Shown: positions 15,778-24,408 of the stretch, piece after piece
Position numbering within the stretch: position 1 is the first letter of the stretch
Layout of the letters: each line of letters begins with the position of its first letter
NCBI RefSeq assembly: GCF_037081775.1
Contig: NZ_JBAMHQ010000001.1
Location: 62,001-126,000, forward strand
Origin: Haladaptatus sp. ZSTT2
GTDB taxonomy: Archaea > Halobacteriota > Halobacteria > Halobacteriales > Halococcaceae
Direction: 5' to 3'
DNA length: 64,000 nucleotides
The notes under the pieces: model-generated
Told to the model about the DNA's origin: nothing
Database searches by the model: none
The model's input: only the letters and a program-made list of their open reading frames with translations
Translations under genes and position numbers: made by a program

Positions 15778-16951
15778 CGCCCTGTTCTCTGAGCGCGTCG
15801 ATTTCTGCGCTCGAATAGCCGAGACTGGCGAGAATCGAGCCGGTGTGTTCACCGAGCGTCGGCGGGTCCTCCGAGTCGATAGGCGAGAACGCAGACGAGC
15901 GGATGGGCGAGCGCGGCACGTTCACGCTGTCGCCGTCGCCTTCTGCGACGTGCACGGTCGTGAGTGCGTCCGTCGCCGCGAGGTGTGGGTCGTCACAGAC
16001 CTCGCGAATGTTGTTCACGGGCGCGACGGGAACGCTCGCCTCGCGGAGTTTGTCCACAATCTCTGTGCGGTCGAACTGCCGGAGTTCGACGGCGAGCAAG
16101 TCCGTGAGCACGTCGACGTTCTCGCGGCGGTCGGCAATCGTCTCGAAGCGGCTGTCTTCGTGTAGCGAGAGGTCGAGCGCCCGGCACAGGGCGTGCCACT
16201 GGTGTTCGCCTGACGGCCCGACGAACACCCACTTCTCGTCTGCGCTCCGGAACACGTCGTAAGGAGCCCAGTTCGGGTGGCCCGCGCCGAGCGGTTCCGG
16301 CACGTCGTTGTAGGCTTGGGTGAACGAGAGCCAATACCCCATGAGGGCAACGGTGCTCTCGAACAGCGGCGCGGACACTTTCTGGCCCTCGCCGGTCTCC
16401 TCGCGCTGGCGGAGTGCGGCGAGGATGCCGATTGCGCCGTAGAGCGAGGCGGCCATGTCCGCGACGCTCGTCCCCGACCGGACGGGCGGTTCGCCGGGAT
16501 GGCCGGTCACGCTCATCAGTCCCGAGAGCGCCTCTGCGACCGGGTCGAGGGCGGGATGGTCGGCGTAGGGGCCTTCGTTGAACCCCTTTATCGAACAGTA
16601 GACGAGCCGTGGGTACTGCTCTTTCAGCGAGTCGTAGCCGACGCCGAGCCGCTCTGCGGTGCCCGGCTTGAAGTTCTCGACCACCACGTCTGCGTCGTCG
16701 AGCAGTTGGTGGAAGATGTCGAGCCCGTCGTCGGTTTTCAAGTCGAGCGTGATGCTCTCTTTGTCCCGGTTGACGTAGTTGAACGAACTGTTGCCAAGCG
16801 GCGATGAGTCGCGCACGAGGTCGCCACCCTTCGGGTGTTCGACCTTGATGACTCGTGCGCCCATGTCCGCGAGCAGGAGCGAGCAGAACGGCCCGGCGAC
16901 GATGTGCCCGAGTTCGAGCACGGTCACATCAGAGAGTGGCCGGTCGCTCAT
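15770..16951 (-). CDS. CaiB/BaiF-family CoA transferase (class III)
   Basis: 393 residues. Class III CoA transferases move CoA between carboxylic acids through a conserved Asp. Seen here: LELGHIVAGPFCSLLLADMG, VIKVEHPKGGD, LDLKTDDG, ENFKPGTAERLG and the DPVAEALSGLMSVTGHPGEPP segment. The ATG at 16951 overlaps the stop of the ABC ATPase gene, making it the last gene of the transporter operon. This suggests that the imported compound, or a product of it, is activated as a CoA thioester. The acid involved cannot be identified. Confidence 0.9.
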   Translation of the reverse strand: MSDRPLSDVTVLELGHIVAGPFCSLLLADMGARVIKVEHPKGGDLVRDSSPLGNSSFNYVNRDKESITLDLKTDDGLDIFHQLLDDADVVVENFKPGTAERLGVGYDSLKEQYPRLVYCSIKGFNEGPYADHPALDPVAEALSGLMSVTGHPGEPPVRSGTSVADMAASLYGAIGILAALRQREETGEGQKVSAPLFESTVALMGYWLSFTQAYNDVPEPLGAGHPNWAPYDVFRSADEKWVFVGPSGEHQWHALCRALDLSLHEDSRFETIADRRENVDVLTDLLAVELRQFDRTEIVDKLREASVPVAPVNNIREVCDDPHLAATDALTTVHVAEGDGDSVNVPRSPIRSSAFSPIDSEDPPTLGEHTGSILASLGYSSAEIDALREQGAI

Positions 16952-18072
16952 GGAACCTGCGTTTGGTTTGCCGCGAGGTCGTCACCGAAGCAAATCGTCT
17001 CGCCGTCTGCCCCGAAGATGTAGCAGTCCTCGCGGTCGAAGCCCACGGTGAGTTCGTCACCCGGTTGCACGTCATCGACTTCCGGCGAGACTACGTCTAC
17101 GCGGGTGCCATCCGTGGTTTTGCCGTGTACCACCGATTCCGTGCCAAGTGGTTCGACGACCTCTGCGGTCACCGTAAATCGGATGTCACCAGCGCTCGGG
17201 CTGAGGTACTGCGGGCGGATGCCGAGGGTGACCGTGTTGCCGAGATGGGCGTCGAGCTGGGAGCCAACGGGCACGCGAATGCCGTGGCCTTCGACGGTTG
17301 CAGTGCCGTCTGCGTCCGTGACCGAACACCGGAGCAAGTTGGTCGAAGGCGTGCCGATGAAGCTCGCCACGTACTCGGACTGTGGCCGGTGGAACAGCGT
17401 CCGCGGCGGGTCGAACTGCGCGACGTGTCCCTCGCGCAGGAGCACCACGCGGTCTGACATGGTCATCGCCTCCGTCTGGTCGTGGGTGACGTAGACGATG
17501 GTGGTGTCCAACTCTTGGTGGAGGCGCTGGATTTCGACGCGTAACTCGGATTTGAGTTTCGCGTCTAAGTCGCTCATCGGCTCGTCCAAGAGCAAAACCT
17601 CCGGGTCTTGGACGAACGCGCCGCCGAGGGCGACGCGCTGTTGTTGGCCCCCGGAGAGTTCCGCGGGCATCTTCTCCAACTGCTCTTCGATTTGGAGCAC
17701 ACGGGCGGCCTCCTCGATTTTCTCGTCGCGTTTTGCTTTCGGGACGCCGTGAATCTTGAGGCCGTAGCCGATGTTCTCGCGGACGCTCATGTGCGGGTAG
17801 AGCGCGATGGACTGGAACACCATCGAGACGTTGCGTTTCTGTGGGGGCAGGTCGGTCACGTCGTCGTCACCGAAGTGAATCCGCCCGGCGGTGGGTGTCT
17901 CAAGCCCGGCGAGCATCCGCAGGGTGGTGGTCTTCCCACACCCCGAAGGCCCGACGAGCGTCGTGAAGGAACCGGCGGGAATCTCCAGTGAAATGTCGTC
18001 TACCGCGACGTGCGTCTTGCCGAGTGTTGTGAACTCTTTGCGAACCGTGTCGAGTCGAATGGATTGTGCCAT
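16948..18072 (-). CDS. ABC transporter ATPase, carbohydrate-uptake (MalK/UgpC) type
   Basis: 374 residues from the ATG at 18072. Walker A GPSGCGKTTT, Q-loop MVFQSIALYPHMSV, signature LSGGQQQRVALGGAF and Walker B VLLLDEPMSDLD, followed by H-loop VYVTHDQTEAMTM. The C-terminal 120 residues (IRPQYLSPS and GFDREDCYIFGADG) form the TOBE/regulatory domain of MalK-type subunits. One oddity: the usual RVA(L/I)ARAL after the signature reads RVALGGAF. It lies just after the permeases and overlaps the CoA transferase gene. The frame stays open upstream, but that part shows no family residues. Confidence 0.93.
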   Translation of the reverse strand: MAQSIRLDTVRKEFTTLGKTHVAVDDISLEIPAGSFTTLVGPSGCGKTTTLRMLAGLETPTAGRIHFGDDDVTDLPPQKRNVSMVFQSIALYPHMSVRENIGYGLKIHGVPKAKRDEKIEEAARVLQIEEQLEKMPAELSGGQQQRVALGGAFVQDPEVLLLDEPMSDLDAKLKSELRVEIQRLHQELDTTIVYVTHDQTEAMTMSDRVVLLREGHVAQFDPPRTLFHRPQSEYVASFIGTPSTNLLRCSVTDADGTATVEGHGIRVPVGSQLDAHLGNTVTLGIRPQYLSPSAGDIRFTVTAEVVEPLGTESVVHGKTTDGTRVDVVSPEVDDVQPGDELTVGFDREDCYIFGADGETICFGDDLAANQTQVP

Positions 18073-18074
18073 AG

Positions 18075-18938
18075 TTATTCGAGCCCTCCGACGCTGAACC
18101 CCTGCAGCAGATATCGCTGGAGGAACAGCGCGATGAGGAATGGGGGGATGGAGATGAGCAGCGAGACGGCCATCGTCTCGCCCCATCCGATGGTGACGCG
18201 GTCTAAGAACAGACTCGCGCCGACGTTGATGGTGTACATGTCGTCGTTGCTCATGACGATACGCGCCATGGTGAAATCGTTCCACGCGACGGCGAACGCG
18301 AAGATAGCCGCCGAGATGTAGCCCGGCTGGGCAACAGGTAAAACCACGTCCCAAACCGTCCGGAACCGACTCGCGCCGCGCACCCATGCTGCCTCCTCAA
18401 GCGAGAGGGGCACCGTCTGGAAGTACTGCCACATCAGCCAGATGGTGAACGGCGCGGAGATGGCAGTGAGCGCGAGTGTGAGCGCGAAGTAGCTGTTCAA
18501 CAGCCCGAGACTGTAGAAGATCACGTACAGCGGGATGGCGAGCACGATGGGGCTGAACATGTAGCTGAACAGCACCGCACGCGCCGCGATGGATTTGCCG
18601 CGGAACTCGAAGCGGGTGAGGCCGTAGCCCGCAGCAATCGCAATCGCCGTCGAGAGCAGCGTCGAACTCGCGGTGACGATGAGGCTGTTCGTGAAGTAGC
18701 GAACCGTCTCCGTCGTGTCGAGCAGGACGAGGAAGTTTCGTGCTGTAATCTCTGACGGGATGAGGTTCACTTGACCGCCTGCGAAGGTGGCTGCCGGAGA
18801 CTGCAGGGCGATGACCACCATCAGGTAGACGGGCACCACGACGAACGTCGTGATGAGCAAGGCGGTGACGTAGAGGGCGATTCGCTGGAGGCGCTGTTGG
18901 GTTCGGTGGTCGAACCAACTGGAATCAGCCGTCGCCAT
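18075..18938 (-). CDS. ABC transporter permease (MalG-like, second permease)
   Basis: 287 residues with six hydrophobic segments, starting with a helix LYVTALLITTFVVVPVYLMVVIAL. The EAA loop LEEAAWVRGASRFRTVWDVV contacts the ATPase. The C terminus ends LFLQRYLLQGFSVGGLE, typical of carbohydrate-type MalG proteins. The ATG at 18938 shares one base with the end of the first permease gene, and only 2 bases separate it from the ATPase ATG. It acts in the cytoplasmic membrane with the other operon products. Confidence 0.93.
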   Translation of the reverse strand: MATADSSWFDHRTQQRLQRIALYVTALLITTFVVVPVYLMVVIALQSPAATFAGGQVNLIPSEITARNFLVLLDTTETVRYFTNSLIVTASSTLLSTAIAIAAGYGLTRFEFRGKSIAARAVLFSYMFSPIVLAIPLYVIFYSLGLLNSYFALTLALTAISAPFTIWLMWQYFQTVPLSLEEAAWVRGASRFRTVWDVVLPVAQPGYISAAIFAFAVAWNDFTMARIVMSNDDMYTINVGASLFLDRVTIGWGETMAVSLLISIPPFLIALFLQRYLLQGFSVGGLE

Positions 18939-19849
18939 CAGTGAGCCACCTCCGCTTCCGGCGCGAACGTGCGGAAGTAGACGATGGCGGCCGCCGCGAG
19001 CAGGAAGAACATGATGCCCGCGAGCGCCGTTGCCTCACCGAAGTTCACCTCGTTGAACGCGATTTGGAACACCCTGATTGGGAGGGTGGTCGTCTGTTGG
19101 AGCGGTCCGCCTCTGGTGGTGAGATAGATGATATCGAACTTGTTGAACATCCAGATGCCCCGGACGAGGAGGATGATGAGGATGGCTCCCCGGAGGTGGG
19201 GCATCGTGATGTCGCGAAACGCCTGCCACGTCGTCGCGCCCTCGACCCGCGCCCGTTCGTACAGGTCGGGGTCGATTGCCTGCAAGCGCGCGAGCAGGAT
19301 GAAAAACGCGAACGAGGCGAACTTCCAAACGCTCGTGATGACGACGGCGGGCATCGCCCACGTCAGCGTCGAGAAGAAGGCGATCGGTTCGTCGATGAAG
19401 CCCGCATTTTCGAGCACCTGATTGAGCACGCCGATGTTCGGGTCTAAGATGAATTTCCACATGAAGATGACCACGAGCGTGGGCAACAGATAGGGGAAAA
19501 TCATCAGCGTCCGCAGGGCCGCACCGCCGCGAATCTTCTGGTTCACGACGAGCGCAAGCCCGAGGCCGAGGATGAGACTGAGGCCTGTCGTCGCAATCGC
19601 GTAGACGACGCTGTTCCAGAGAAAGCCCCAGAACGTCGGCTCTGTGAGCAGTGAAATGTAGTTGCCAAGCCCGACGAACGTCGGATTGCGCACTGGATTC
19701 TGAAACAAACTCATCCCCAGGGCGTACGCTATCGGGACGACCCAGACGACGATGAAAAACGCCACCAGCGGGACGAACGACACGAGCAACAGCCACGTAC
19801 TCCCGTCTAAGTCGGAGGGTCGAAGGCGGTTTTTCAGGCTGACGCTCAT
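18938..19849 (-). CDS. ABC transporter permease (MalF-like, first permease)
   Basis: 303 residues. Hydrophobic helices include LLLVSFVPLVAFFIVVWVVP and SVVYAIATTGLSLILGLGLA, and the EAA loop is YERARVEGATTWQAFRDITM. There is no large periplasmic loop as in E. coli MalF, so it is the short CUT1 type. Its ATG at 19849 overlaps the stop of the binding-protein gene by 4 bases, and its end meets the next permease, so expression of the four transporter genes is coupled. Confidence 0.93.
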   Translation of the reverse strand: MSVSLKNRLRPSDLDGSTWLLLVSFVPLVAFFIVVWVVPIAYALGMSLFQNPVRNPTFVGLGNYISLLTEPTFWGFLWNSVVYAIATTGLSLILGLGLALVVNQKIRGGAALRTLMIFPYLLPTLVVIFMWKFILDPNIGVLNQVLENAGFIDEPIAFFSTLTWAMPAVVITSVWKFASFAFFILLARLQAIDPDLYERARVEGATTWQAFRDITMPHLRGAILIILLVRGIWMFNKFDIIYLTTRGGPLQQTTTLPIRVFQIAFNEVNFGEATALAGIMFFLLAAAAIVYFRTFAPEAEVAH

Positions 19850-21174
19850 CGCTTGAGACTACGGAGCTTTTCAGCGAGCCAATCGACGGTCTCCTCCGGA
19901 GATTTGCCGCCGACGAGCAGTTGGTCTGCGGCCTGTCCGAACACCTGATTGCCGTAGCCGTCTGCGGCGAGCAGGTTCGGCGCACCCTCGTCGCCCGTGG
20001 CGAGGACGGACGTGAACACGTCCCAGTTGTCCTTGACGAGTTCGAGGACTTCGGGGTACTCGTTCAGCGTCTCGTTGTTTTTGACCGCATCGCTGTCGAG
20101 TTGTTCGCGGCTCGGCGGGAACTGGAACAGCGGTGCAGAGAGCACGAAGTCGAAGAACTTCTCGGATTGGTTGAAGAACTTCACGAACTCTTGGGCGCCT
20201 TCGGTGGCCTGCCCGTCGTTTCGCACGAGGTGGCCCTCCATGTACGCCCACCACTTGTCCTGTGCTTTCCCCTGTGGGACGGGGAACGGCATCGGGCTGA
20301 ACTTCTTGACCAAATCCGGGCGGTTGCTGGACATGATGAGAATGGGTAATCCACCCACAGAGACGCCCGCGGCGGCGTTCTCCTGTTGGAGCGCGCCAAT
20401 CGCATCGCCCCACTCCCAGCCGCTGCCGTTTGGCGAGTACTCTGCCATCTGCTGAACCCACTCGAACGTCTCGATGGCGGCGGCGCGGTTGTCGCCTTTG
20501 TCCACCGTGACCTCGATGTTGTCGGATGGTCCAGAATAGATTTGGACGTCGTTTTGCCAGAGGTACTGGGTCATCTGCGTGTCGGCGTTGTTCGTCTGGC
20601 CGGACTGGACGATGTACCCTTGCATGTCCTCCTCTTCGGAGACGCGCTGTGCCTCTGCCTGCCAGTTCTCCCACGTCTCTGGATTCCCGTCGTAAATGTC
20701 GCTTCGGTACCAGCCCATCAGCGGTTCGACCATCGCCGCCGCGAAGTAGGACTCGCCGTCTACGTTCACGGGGTCGGGGAGGTCGTTGTTCGACACCGCG
20801 TCTGTGAGCGGGGCGAGGACGCCGTCTCGCTGAAGGCGGTAGGCGTCGGTCGAGGTGTCAAAGAGGATGTCCGGTGGGTTGCCCGCCGCCACCATCTTCT
20901 GCATCTCTTGGTCGGTCGACGTCCCCTTCGAGGTGTAGGTCACCTCGACGGTGTAGTCGCTCTGGTCTTCGAACTCGGCGATAATCGAGTCCATCACTTC
21001 CTTCGAATCGCCGCGGTCTGAGAGGTAACGAACGGTAGTGCTCTCGCCGTCTCCACCGCCGCCGCCACCGCCGAGACAGCCGGCGAGGGCGAGTGCGGAT
21101 GCGGTCGCGCCCGTGCCCTGTAAGAATCGTCGTCTGGTGTGCTTCGCTGGTCGGTTGCCTGCCTCGTTAGCCAT
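19846..21174 (-). CDS. ABC transporter substrate-binding lipoprotein (family 1, sugar-type)
   Basis: 442 residues from the ATG at 21174. It has a Tat signal (HTRRRFLQGTGATASALALAG) with lipobox LAGC, followed by a Gly-rich linker. The mature part is a family-1 solute-binding protein (TDQEMQKMVAAGNPPDILF, then MVEPLMGWYRSDIYDG). It is secreted folded and anchored outside the membrane. The fold is typical of sugar or polyol binding, but the coupled CoA transferase makes an organic acid or sugar acid possible. An ATG at 21189 is less likely because it adds only MVFHT before the signal. Confidence 0.92.
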   Translation of the reverse strand: MANEAGNRPAKHTRRRFLQGTGATASALALAGCLGGGGGGGDGESTTVRYLSDRGDSKEVMDSIIAEFEDQSDYTVEVTYTSKGTSTDQEMQKMVAAGNPPDILFDTSTDAYRLQRDGVLAPLTDAVSNNDLPDPVNVDGESYFAAAMVEPLMGWYRSDIYDGNPETWENWQAEAQRVSEEEDMQGYIVQSGQTNNADTQMTQYLWQNDVQIYSGPSDNIEVTVDKGDNRAAAIETFEWVQQMAEYSPNGSGWEWGDAIGALQQENAAAGVSVGGLPILIMSSNRPDLVKKFSPMPFPVPQGKAQDKWWAYMEGHLVRNDGQATEGAQEFVKFFNQSEKFFDFVLSAPLFQFPPSREQLDSDAVKNNETLNEYPEVLELVKDNWDVFTSVLATGDEGAPNLLAADGYGNQVFGQAADQLLVGGKSPEETVDWLAEKLRSLKR

Positions 21175-21186
21175 GGTGTGGAATAC

Positions 21187-21225
21187 CATGGTCTACCATG
21201 AACGACTTTGTCCTACAAATGTAGG
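21187..21225 (-). promoter_or_regulatory. Two 14-base palindromes at the ABC operon promoter
   Basis: CCTACA-AA-TGTAGG (21212-21225) lies just downstream of the TATA box. CATGGT-CT-ACCATG (21187-21200) lies at or just after the expected transcript start. Both are perfect 6-2-6 inverted repeats. A further CCATGG holds the start codon, and CCATGGT (21171-21177) with ACCATGG (21185-21191) forms another inverted pair. They are good operator candidates for a repressor of the transporter. Confidence 0.5.
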
Positions 21226-21227
21226 GC

Positions 21228-21237
21228 TTTTAAATAG
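21228..21237 (-). promoter_or_regulatory. TATA box of the ABC transporter operon
   Basis: On the minus strand the sequence reads CTATTTAAAA. Its centre is about 58 bases before the ATG at 21174, so a transcript would start near 21205 with a leader of about 30 bases. Confidence 0.5.
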
Positions 21238-21267
21238 GCTTCCGGAAAAACACGGGGGCTATCTGCC

Positions 21268-21930
21268 TCACGTAGATGGGCCGGGAGCGACGGGTGGATT
21301 GCCAACGGCAACCTGCGTCGACGCCTGGTGGAGCGCTTCGGTGAGGAGTTTCTTCTCGGCTTTCCGCAGGTGTTCTAACAACGTCGTGTGCGTGATGTCG
21401 AGTTGCCCCGCAAGTGTCTCTGCGTCGATGCGCCGGGGCCAGTCGAAGTACCCCTGTTCTAAGGCGGCTCTGATGACCTCCTCTTGACGCGTCGAAAGCG
21501 AACTGGTGGTGTCATCGACCGGTGTCAGGCGGCCGAGTCTGACGCTGCCGATTTTCCGGAGGTCTGTGACGATGGCTTTCAGGTCTTCGCGTCGGAACAC
21601 GATGACGTCGAAGACACGCTCGTTGCCGTTCACGCGGTCTAACCCGTGGAGCATTCCGTGGTTTTCGCGGATGATGGGCAACGCGCCACACGAGCGTTTG
21701 GTGACGAGCAACCCGGAGGTGCCGATGCGCTCTACCTCGGTCACCATCTCGTCTGCGCGAAGGCGTGCTTCGAAACGGTCGCTTCGCTCACCGGCTTCGA
21801 TGAGGAACGTGATGTACTCGTCGTCCAACACTTCTTCTTGCGTGACGGTGAACGACTCGTCTCCCTCGCCCGTGATTTCGCTCAGGACACAGTCACACTG
21901 CAAGTCGAGATAGAGGGTCGCGCGAAGCAT
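21268..21930 (-). CDS. HTH-10 (bacterio-opsin-activator type) transcription regulator
   Basis: 220 residues from the ATG at 21930 (MLRATLYLDLQCDCVLS). Upstream ATGs at 21945, 21969 and 21978 are possible, and the start is uncertain; an AAATACT box near 21960 favours a short form. The N-terminal 150 residues are a ligand- or partner-binding domain, with RFEARLRADEMVTEVERIG in it. The C-terminal HTH-10 reads STRQEEVIRAALEQGYFDWP, then LDITHTTLLEHLRKAEKKLL. It sits directly upstream of the ABC transporter on the same strand, so it probably controls that operon. Confidence 0.85.
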   Translation of the reverse strand: MLRATLYLDLQCDCVLSEITGEGDESFTVTQEEVLDDEYITFLIEAGERSDRFEARLRADEMVTEVERIGTSGLLVTKRSCGALPIIRENHGMLHGLDRVNGNERVFDVIVFRREDLKAIVTDLRKIGSVRLGRLTPVDDTTSSLSTRQEEVIRAALEQGYFDWPRRIDAETLAGQLDITHTTLLEHLRKAEKKLLTEALHQASTQVAVGNPPVAPGPST

Positions 21931-22014
21931 GTGGTGTGTTCTCATCTCTCTGCTAATGAGTATTTGCATCGCTTCCACCGAACGACTAAATCATCGTGAC
22001 CGAAACGAGACAGT

Positions 22015-22515
22015 ATGTCTTCACTCGCCTCGGAGACGCGGGCCGCGGTTCGCGGGCATCCCTTTCTCCACCTCGCACTCAGAGCAGACGTCGTCAACTA
22101 CACCGCAGCCGCTCGCTTTCTCGACATCGGTGACACGGAAGCCGTCACGGCCGCACTGCGTCGCTTCGCCACGGATTTACCAGCGTTCACCCAAACTGAC
22201 TGCGCCCCGCGCGTCTCGATGCAAAGCGGACTCGGTGAGGGCGAGGCCACCGACGCGCTCATTACCGTTGGCGAGACGCATCTCGTCCCCGGCGCGGGTG
22301 CGCTCACGGGCATTGTCGTCGCGGGTGATGTGTCGGTGACGGCACTCGGACACGTGCTGTCCTGTCTCGCCCTCGCGGACATTGAACCGCTCGCCGCCGC
22401 AGGTACAGAGGACGCGCTAATCGTCGTCGTCACTCGGCGTGACGGCCCGACCGCGTTGCGAACCGTCGAACGCGAGTTATCAGCCGTACCACAATATCGG
22501 GCTGTCGGAGAGTAA
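22015..22515 (+). CDS. Conserved haloarchaeal protein, unknown function
   Basis: 166 residues. It begins with a helical domain (TRAAVRGHPFLHLALRADVV, then NYTAAARFLDIGDTEAVTAALRRF), which resembles a short winged-helix-like fold. The second half (GALTGIVVAGDVSVTALGHVL, ending LRTVERELSAVP) has the beta-alpha-beta pattern of ACT-like sensor domains. I have seen relatives only in haloarchaea. It is divergent from the HTH-10 gene. A regulatory role is inference only. Confidence 0.7.
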   Translation: MSSLASETRAAVRGHPFLHLALRADVVNYTAAARFLDIGDTEAVTAALRRFATDLPAFTQTDCAPRVSMQSGLGEGEATDALITVGETHLVPGAGALTGIVVAGDVSVTALGHVLSCLALADIEPLAAAGTEDALIVVVTRRDGPTALRTVERELSAVPQYRAVGE

Positions 22516-22550
22516 TGTTCATTTGGTATACTCACAGAATTGATGTACGA

Positions 22551-22761
22551 ATGGGTGATTCACCCACACCGGGGAGCAGTTTCAGGCGCTGATTGAAGGC
22601 TCCTCTGCCATTATCACTGCTCTCGGTGAATCGGGGGCAATTGTGTATGAAAGTCCCTCTCCTTCATTGGTACTTGGCTACGAACCGGGCGACCTTCTCG
22701 GCGATAACGCGTTCGAGTATGTCCACCCCGCCGAAGAACACACCTTTGCAGCAACAACGTG
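22551..22761 (+). pseudogene. Relic of a PAS-domain sensor protein
   Basis: From 22574 one frame reads EQFQALIEGSSAIITALGES, then SPSLVLGYEPGDLLGDNAFE and YVHPAEEHTF, a clear PAS sensor N terminus as in haloarchaeal PAS histidine kinases. The only nearby start (ATG 22551, reading MGDSPTPGSSFRR then stop) is in another frame, so a frameshift lies near 22570. After about 22761 the PAS similarity stops and the frame runs into the cysS promoter. No kinase domain follows. It is a short remnant of a lost gene. Confidence 0.7.
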
Positions 22762-22858
22762 GGCGGGGCGACGTTTTCGTCTCGCTATCTCCCGCAGACG
22801 CGAGTGCGTGAACCTGCCACCGACGGATTCAAACACCTTTGCTCAGTATCCTTCGACA

Positions 22859-24304
22859 ATGACGCTACACGTGACGAATACGCTCACTGGTGAGCGCGAG
22901 GTGTTCACGCCACAGAACCCGGATTCCGTTCTTCTCTACTACTGTGGCCTCACCGTCTCTGATTTCGCGCATCTCGGCCACGCCCGCTCGTGGGTGCACG
23001 TTGACGTGATGCACCGGTGGCTCGAATTTCTCGGCTACGACGTCCACCACGTCGAGAACTTCACCGACGTGAACGAGAAAATCGTCGCGCGCATTGGTGA
23101 CGATGACTTGGGCGACGACGAGGCGGCAGTGGCACGCCACTTCATCGAGCAGACGCTCGCGGACATGCGCTCGCTCAACCTCAAACGCGCGGAGATTTAC
23201 CCCCGCGTCTCAGAACATCTCCCCGAAATCGAATCGCTCATCGAGACGCTGATGGAGAAGGGCTATGCCTACGAGTCGAACGGGTCGGTCTACTTCGACG
23301 TGACGAAATTCCCCGACTACGGCAAACTCTCGAATCAGTCGGTCGAGGATTTAGAGGCACAAGGCGACCCGACCGAACGCTCAGAAAAGCGCAATCCTGC
23401 AGACTTCGCGCTCTGGAAAGCCGGCGAAGCACATCCCGACGACGCGCCACCCGGCGGCGAGGTGTGGGACTCGCCGTGGGGCGACGGCAGACCAGGCTGG
23501 CACATTGAGTGCTCTGCGATGTCGATGACCCATTTAGACGAGACTATCGACATCCACGTTGGCGGCCAAGACCTCGTCTTCCCGCATCACGAAAACGAAG
23601 TCGCCCAGAGCGAGGCAGCCACTGGCAAGCAGTTCGCGCGCTACTGGCTTCACGTTCGCCTGCTCGAAACCGAGGGTGAGAAGATGTCCACGAGCCTCGG
23701 CAACTTCTCGACGGCCAAAGACATCGTCGCCGAGTACGGCACGGACGTGGTTCGGATGTTCCTCATGTCCGCCGCGTACAACCGCACGCAGTTGTTCAAC
23801 GAGGCGACGTTCACCGAAGCCCAAAAGCGCTGGGAGACGCTCTCGCGGGGCTACGAACGCGCGGTCGAAGCCTGCGACAGCGTCGAGGCCTCCGGCAAGG
23901 TCGTAGACGAGGCGCTTCGAGATGCCTTAGCGGCGACCCGTGAGTCGTTCACCGAGGCGATGAACGACGACTTCAACACCCGCGAGGCGCTCGCGGCGCT
24001 CCTTGAACTCGTTTCGGCGGTCAACCGCCACGCAGACGACGCAGCCCAGTTCGACTACAAGGGCCTCCACGAGGCGGTCGCGCTGTTCGAGGAACTCGGC
24101 GGCGGCGTCCTTGGGTTCACCTTCGGCGGCGAACCGGAAAGCGACGTGTCGCTCGCCGGTGAGGTCGTCGACCTCGTGCTCCGGGTGCGCGAACAGGAAC
24201 GCGAGGCGGGCAACTACGACCGGGCAGACGAACTGCGCGACGAACTCGAAGCCCTCGGCGTCACCATCGAAGATTCGGACGACGGCCCGACCTACCGGCT
24301 CTGA
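22859..24304 (+). CDS. cysS: CysS, cysteinyl-tRNA synthetase
   Basis: 481 residues from the ATG at 22859 (MTLHVTNTLTGEREVF). Class I synthetase charging tRNA-Cys. YYCGLTVSDFAHLGHARSW carries a zinc-binding Cys and the HIGH-like motif. GWHIECSAMS and HHENEVAQSEAATGK carry the other zinc ligands, and GEKMSTSLGNF is the KMSKS loop. The C-terminal part has REAGNYDRADELRDELEALG. The open frame extends upstream to 22643 only because the PAS relic is in the same frame; the family N terminus decides the start. Confidence 0.97.
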   Translation: MTLHVTNTLTGEREVFTPQNPDSVLLYYCGLTVSDFAHLGHARSWVHVDVMHRWLEFLGYDVHHVENFTDVNEKIVARIGDDDLGDDEAAVARHFIEQTLADMRSLNLKRAEIYPRVSEHLPEIESLIETLMEKGYAYESNGSVYFDVTKFPDYGKLSNQSVEDLEAQGDPTERSEKRNPADFALWKAGEAHPDDAPPGGEVWDSPWGDGRPGWHIECSAMSMTHLDETIDIHVGGQDLVFPHHENEVAQSEAATGKQFARYWLHVRLLETEGEKMSTSLGNFSTAKDIVAEYGTDVVRMFLMSAAYNRTQLFNEATFTEAQKRWETLSRGYERAVEACDSVEASGKVVDEALRDALAATRESFTEAMNDDFNTREALAALLELVSAVNRHADDAAQFDYKGLHEAVALFEELGGGVLGFTFGGEPESDVSLAGEVVDLVLRVREQEREAGNYDRADELRDELEALGVTIEDSDDGPTYRL

Positions 24305-24373
24305 CGCAGGCCACGACAGATTGCGTTTTGCTGCTTTGGTACGTGCACCCATACTGATTGGTAGGCCAAGAGA

Positions 24374-24380
24374 CTTATAT
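24374..24380 (+). promoter_or_regulatory. TATA box deciding the lipoprotein start
   Basis: CTTATAT is centred about 32 bases upstream of the ATG at 24409. It lies inside the frame if either longer start (24358 or 24379) were used, so it favours 24409. Confidence 0.5.
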
Positions 24381-24408
24381 GGAACAAAGAGTAAGACGCG
24401 CACAACAG

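Noticed and set aside
22643-22858. A 72-residue N-terminal extension of CysS
   Set aside because: The extra residues are a PAS fragment, not synthetase. CysS homologues begin at the MTLHVTNTLTG stretch at 22859.
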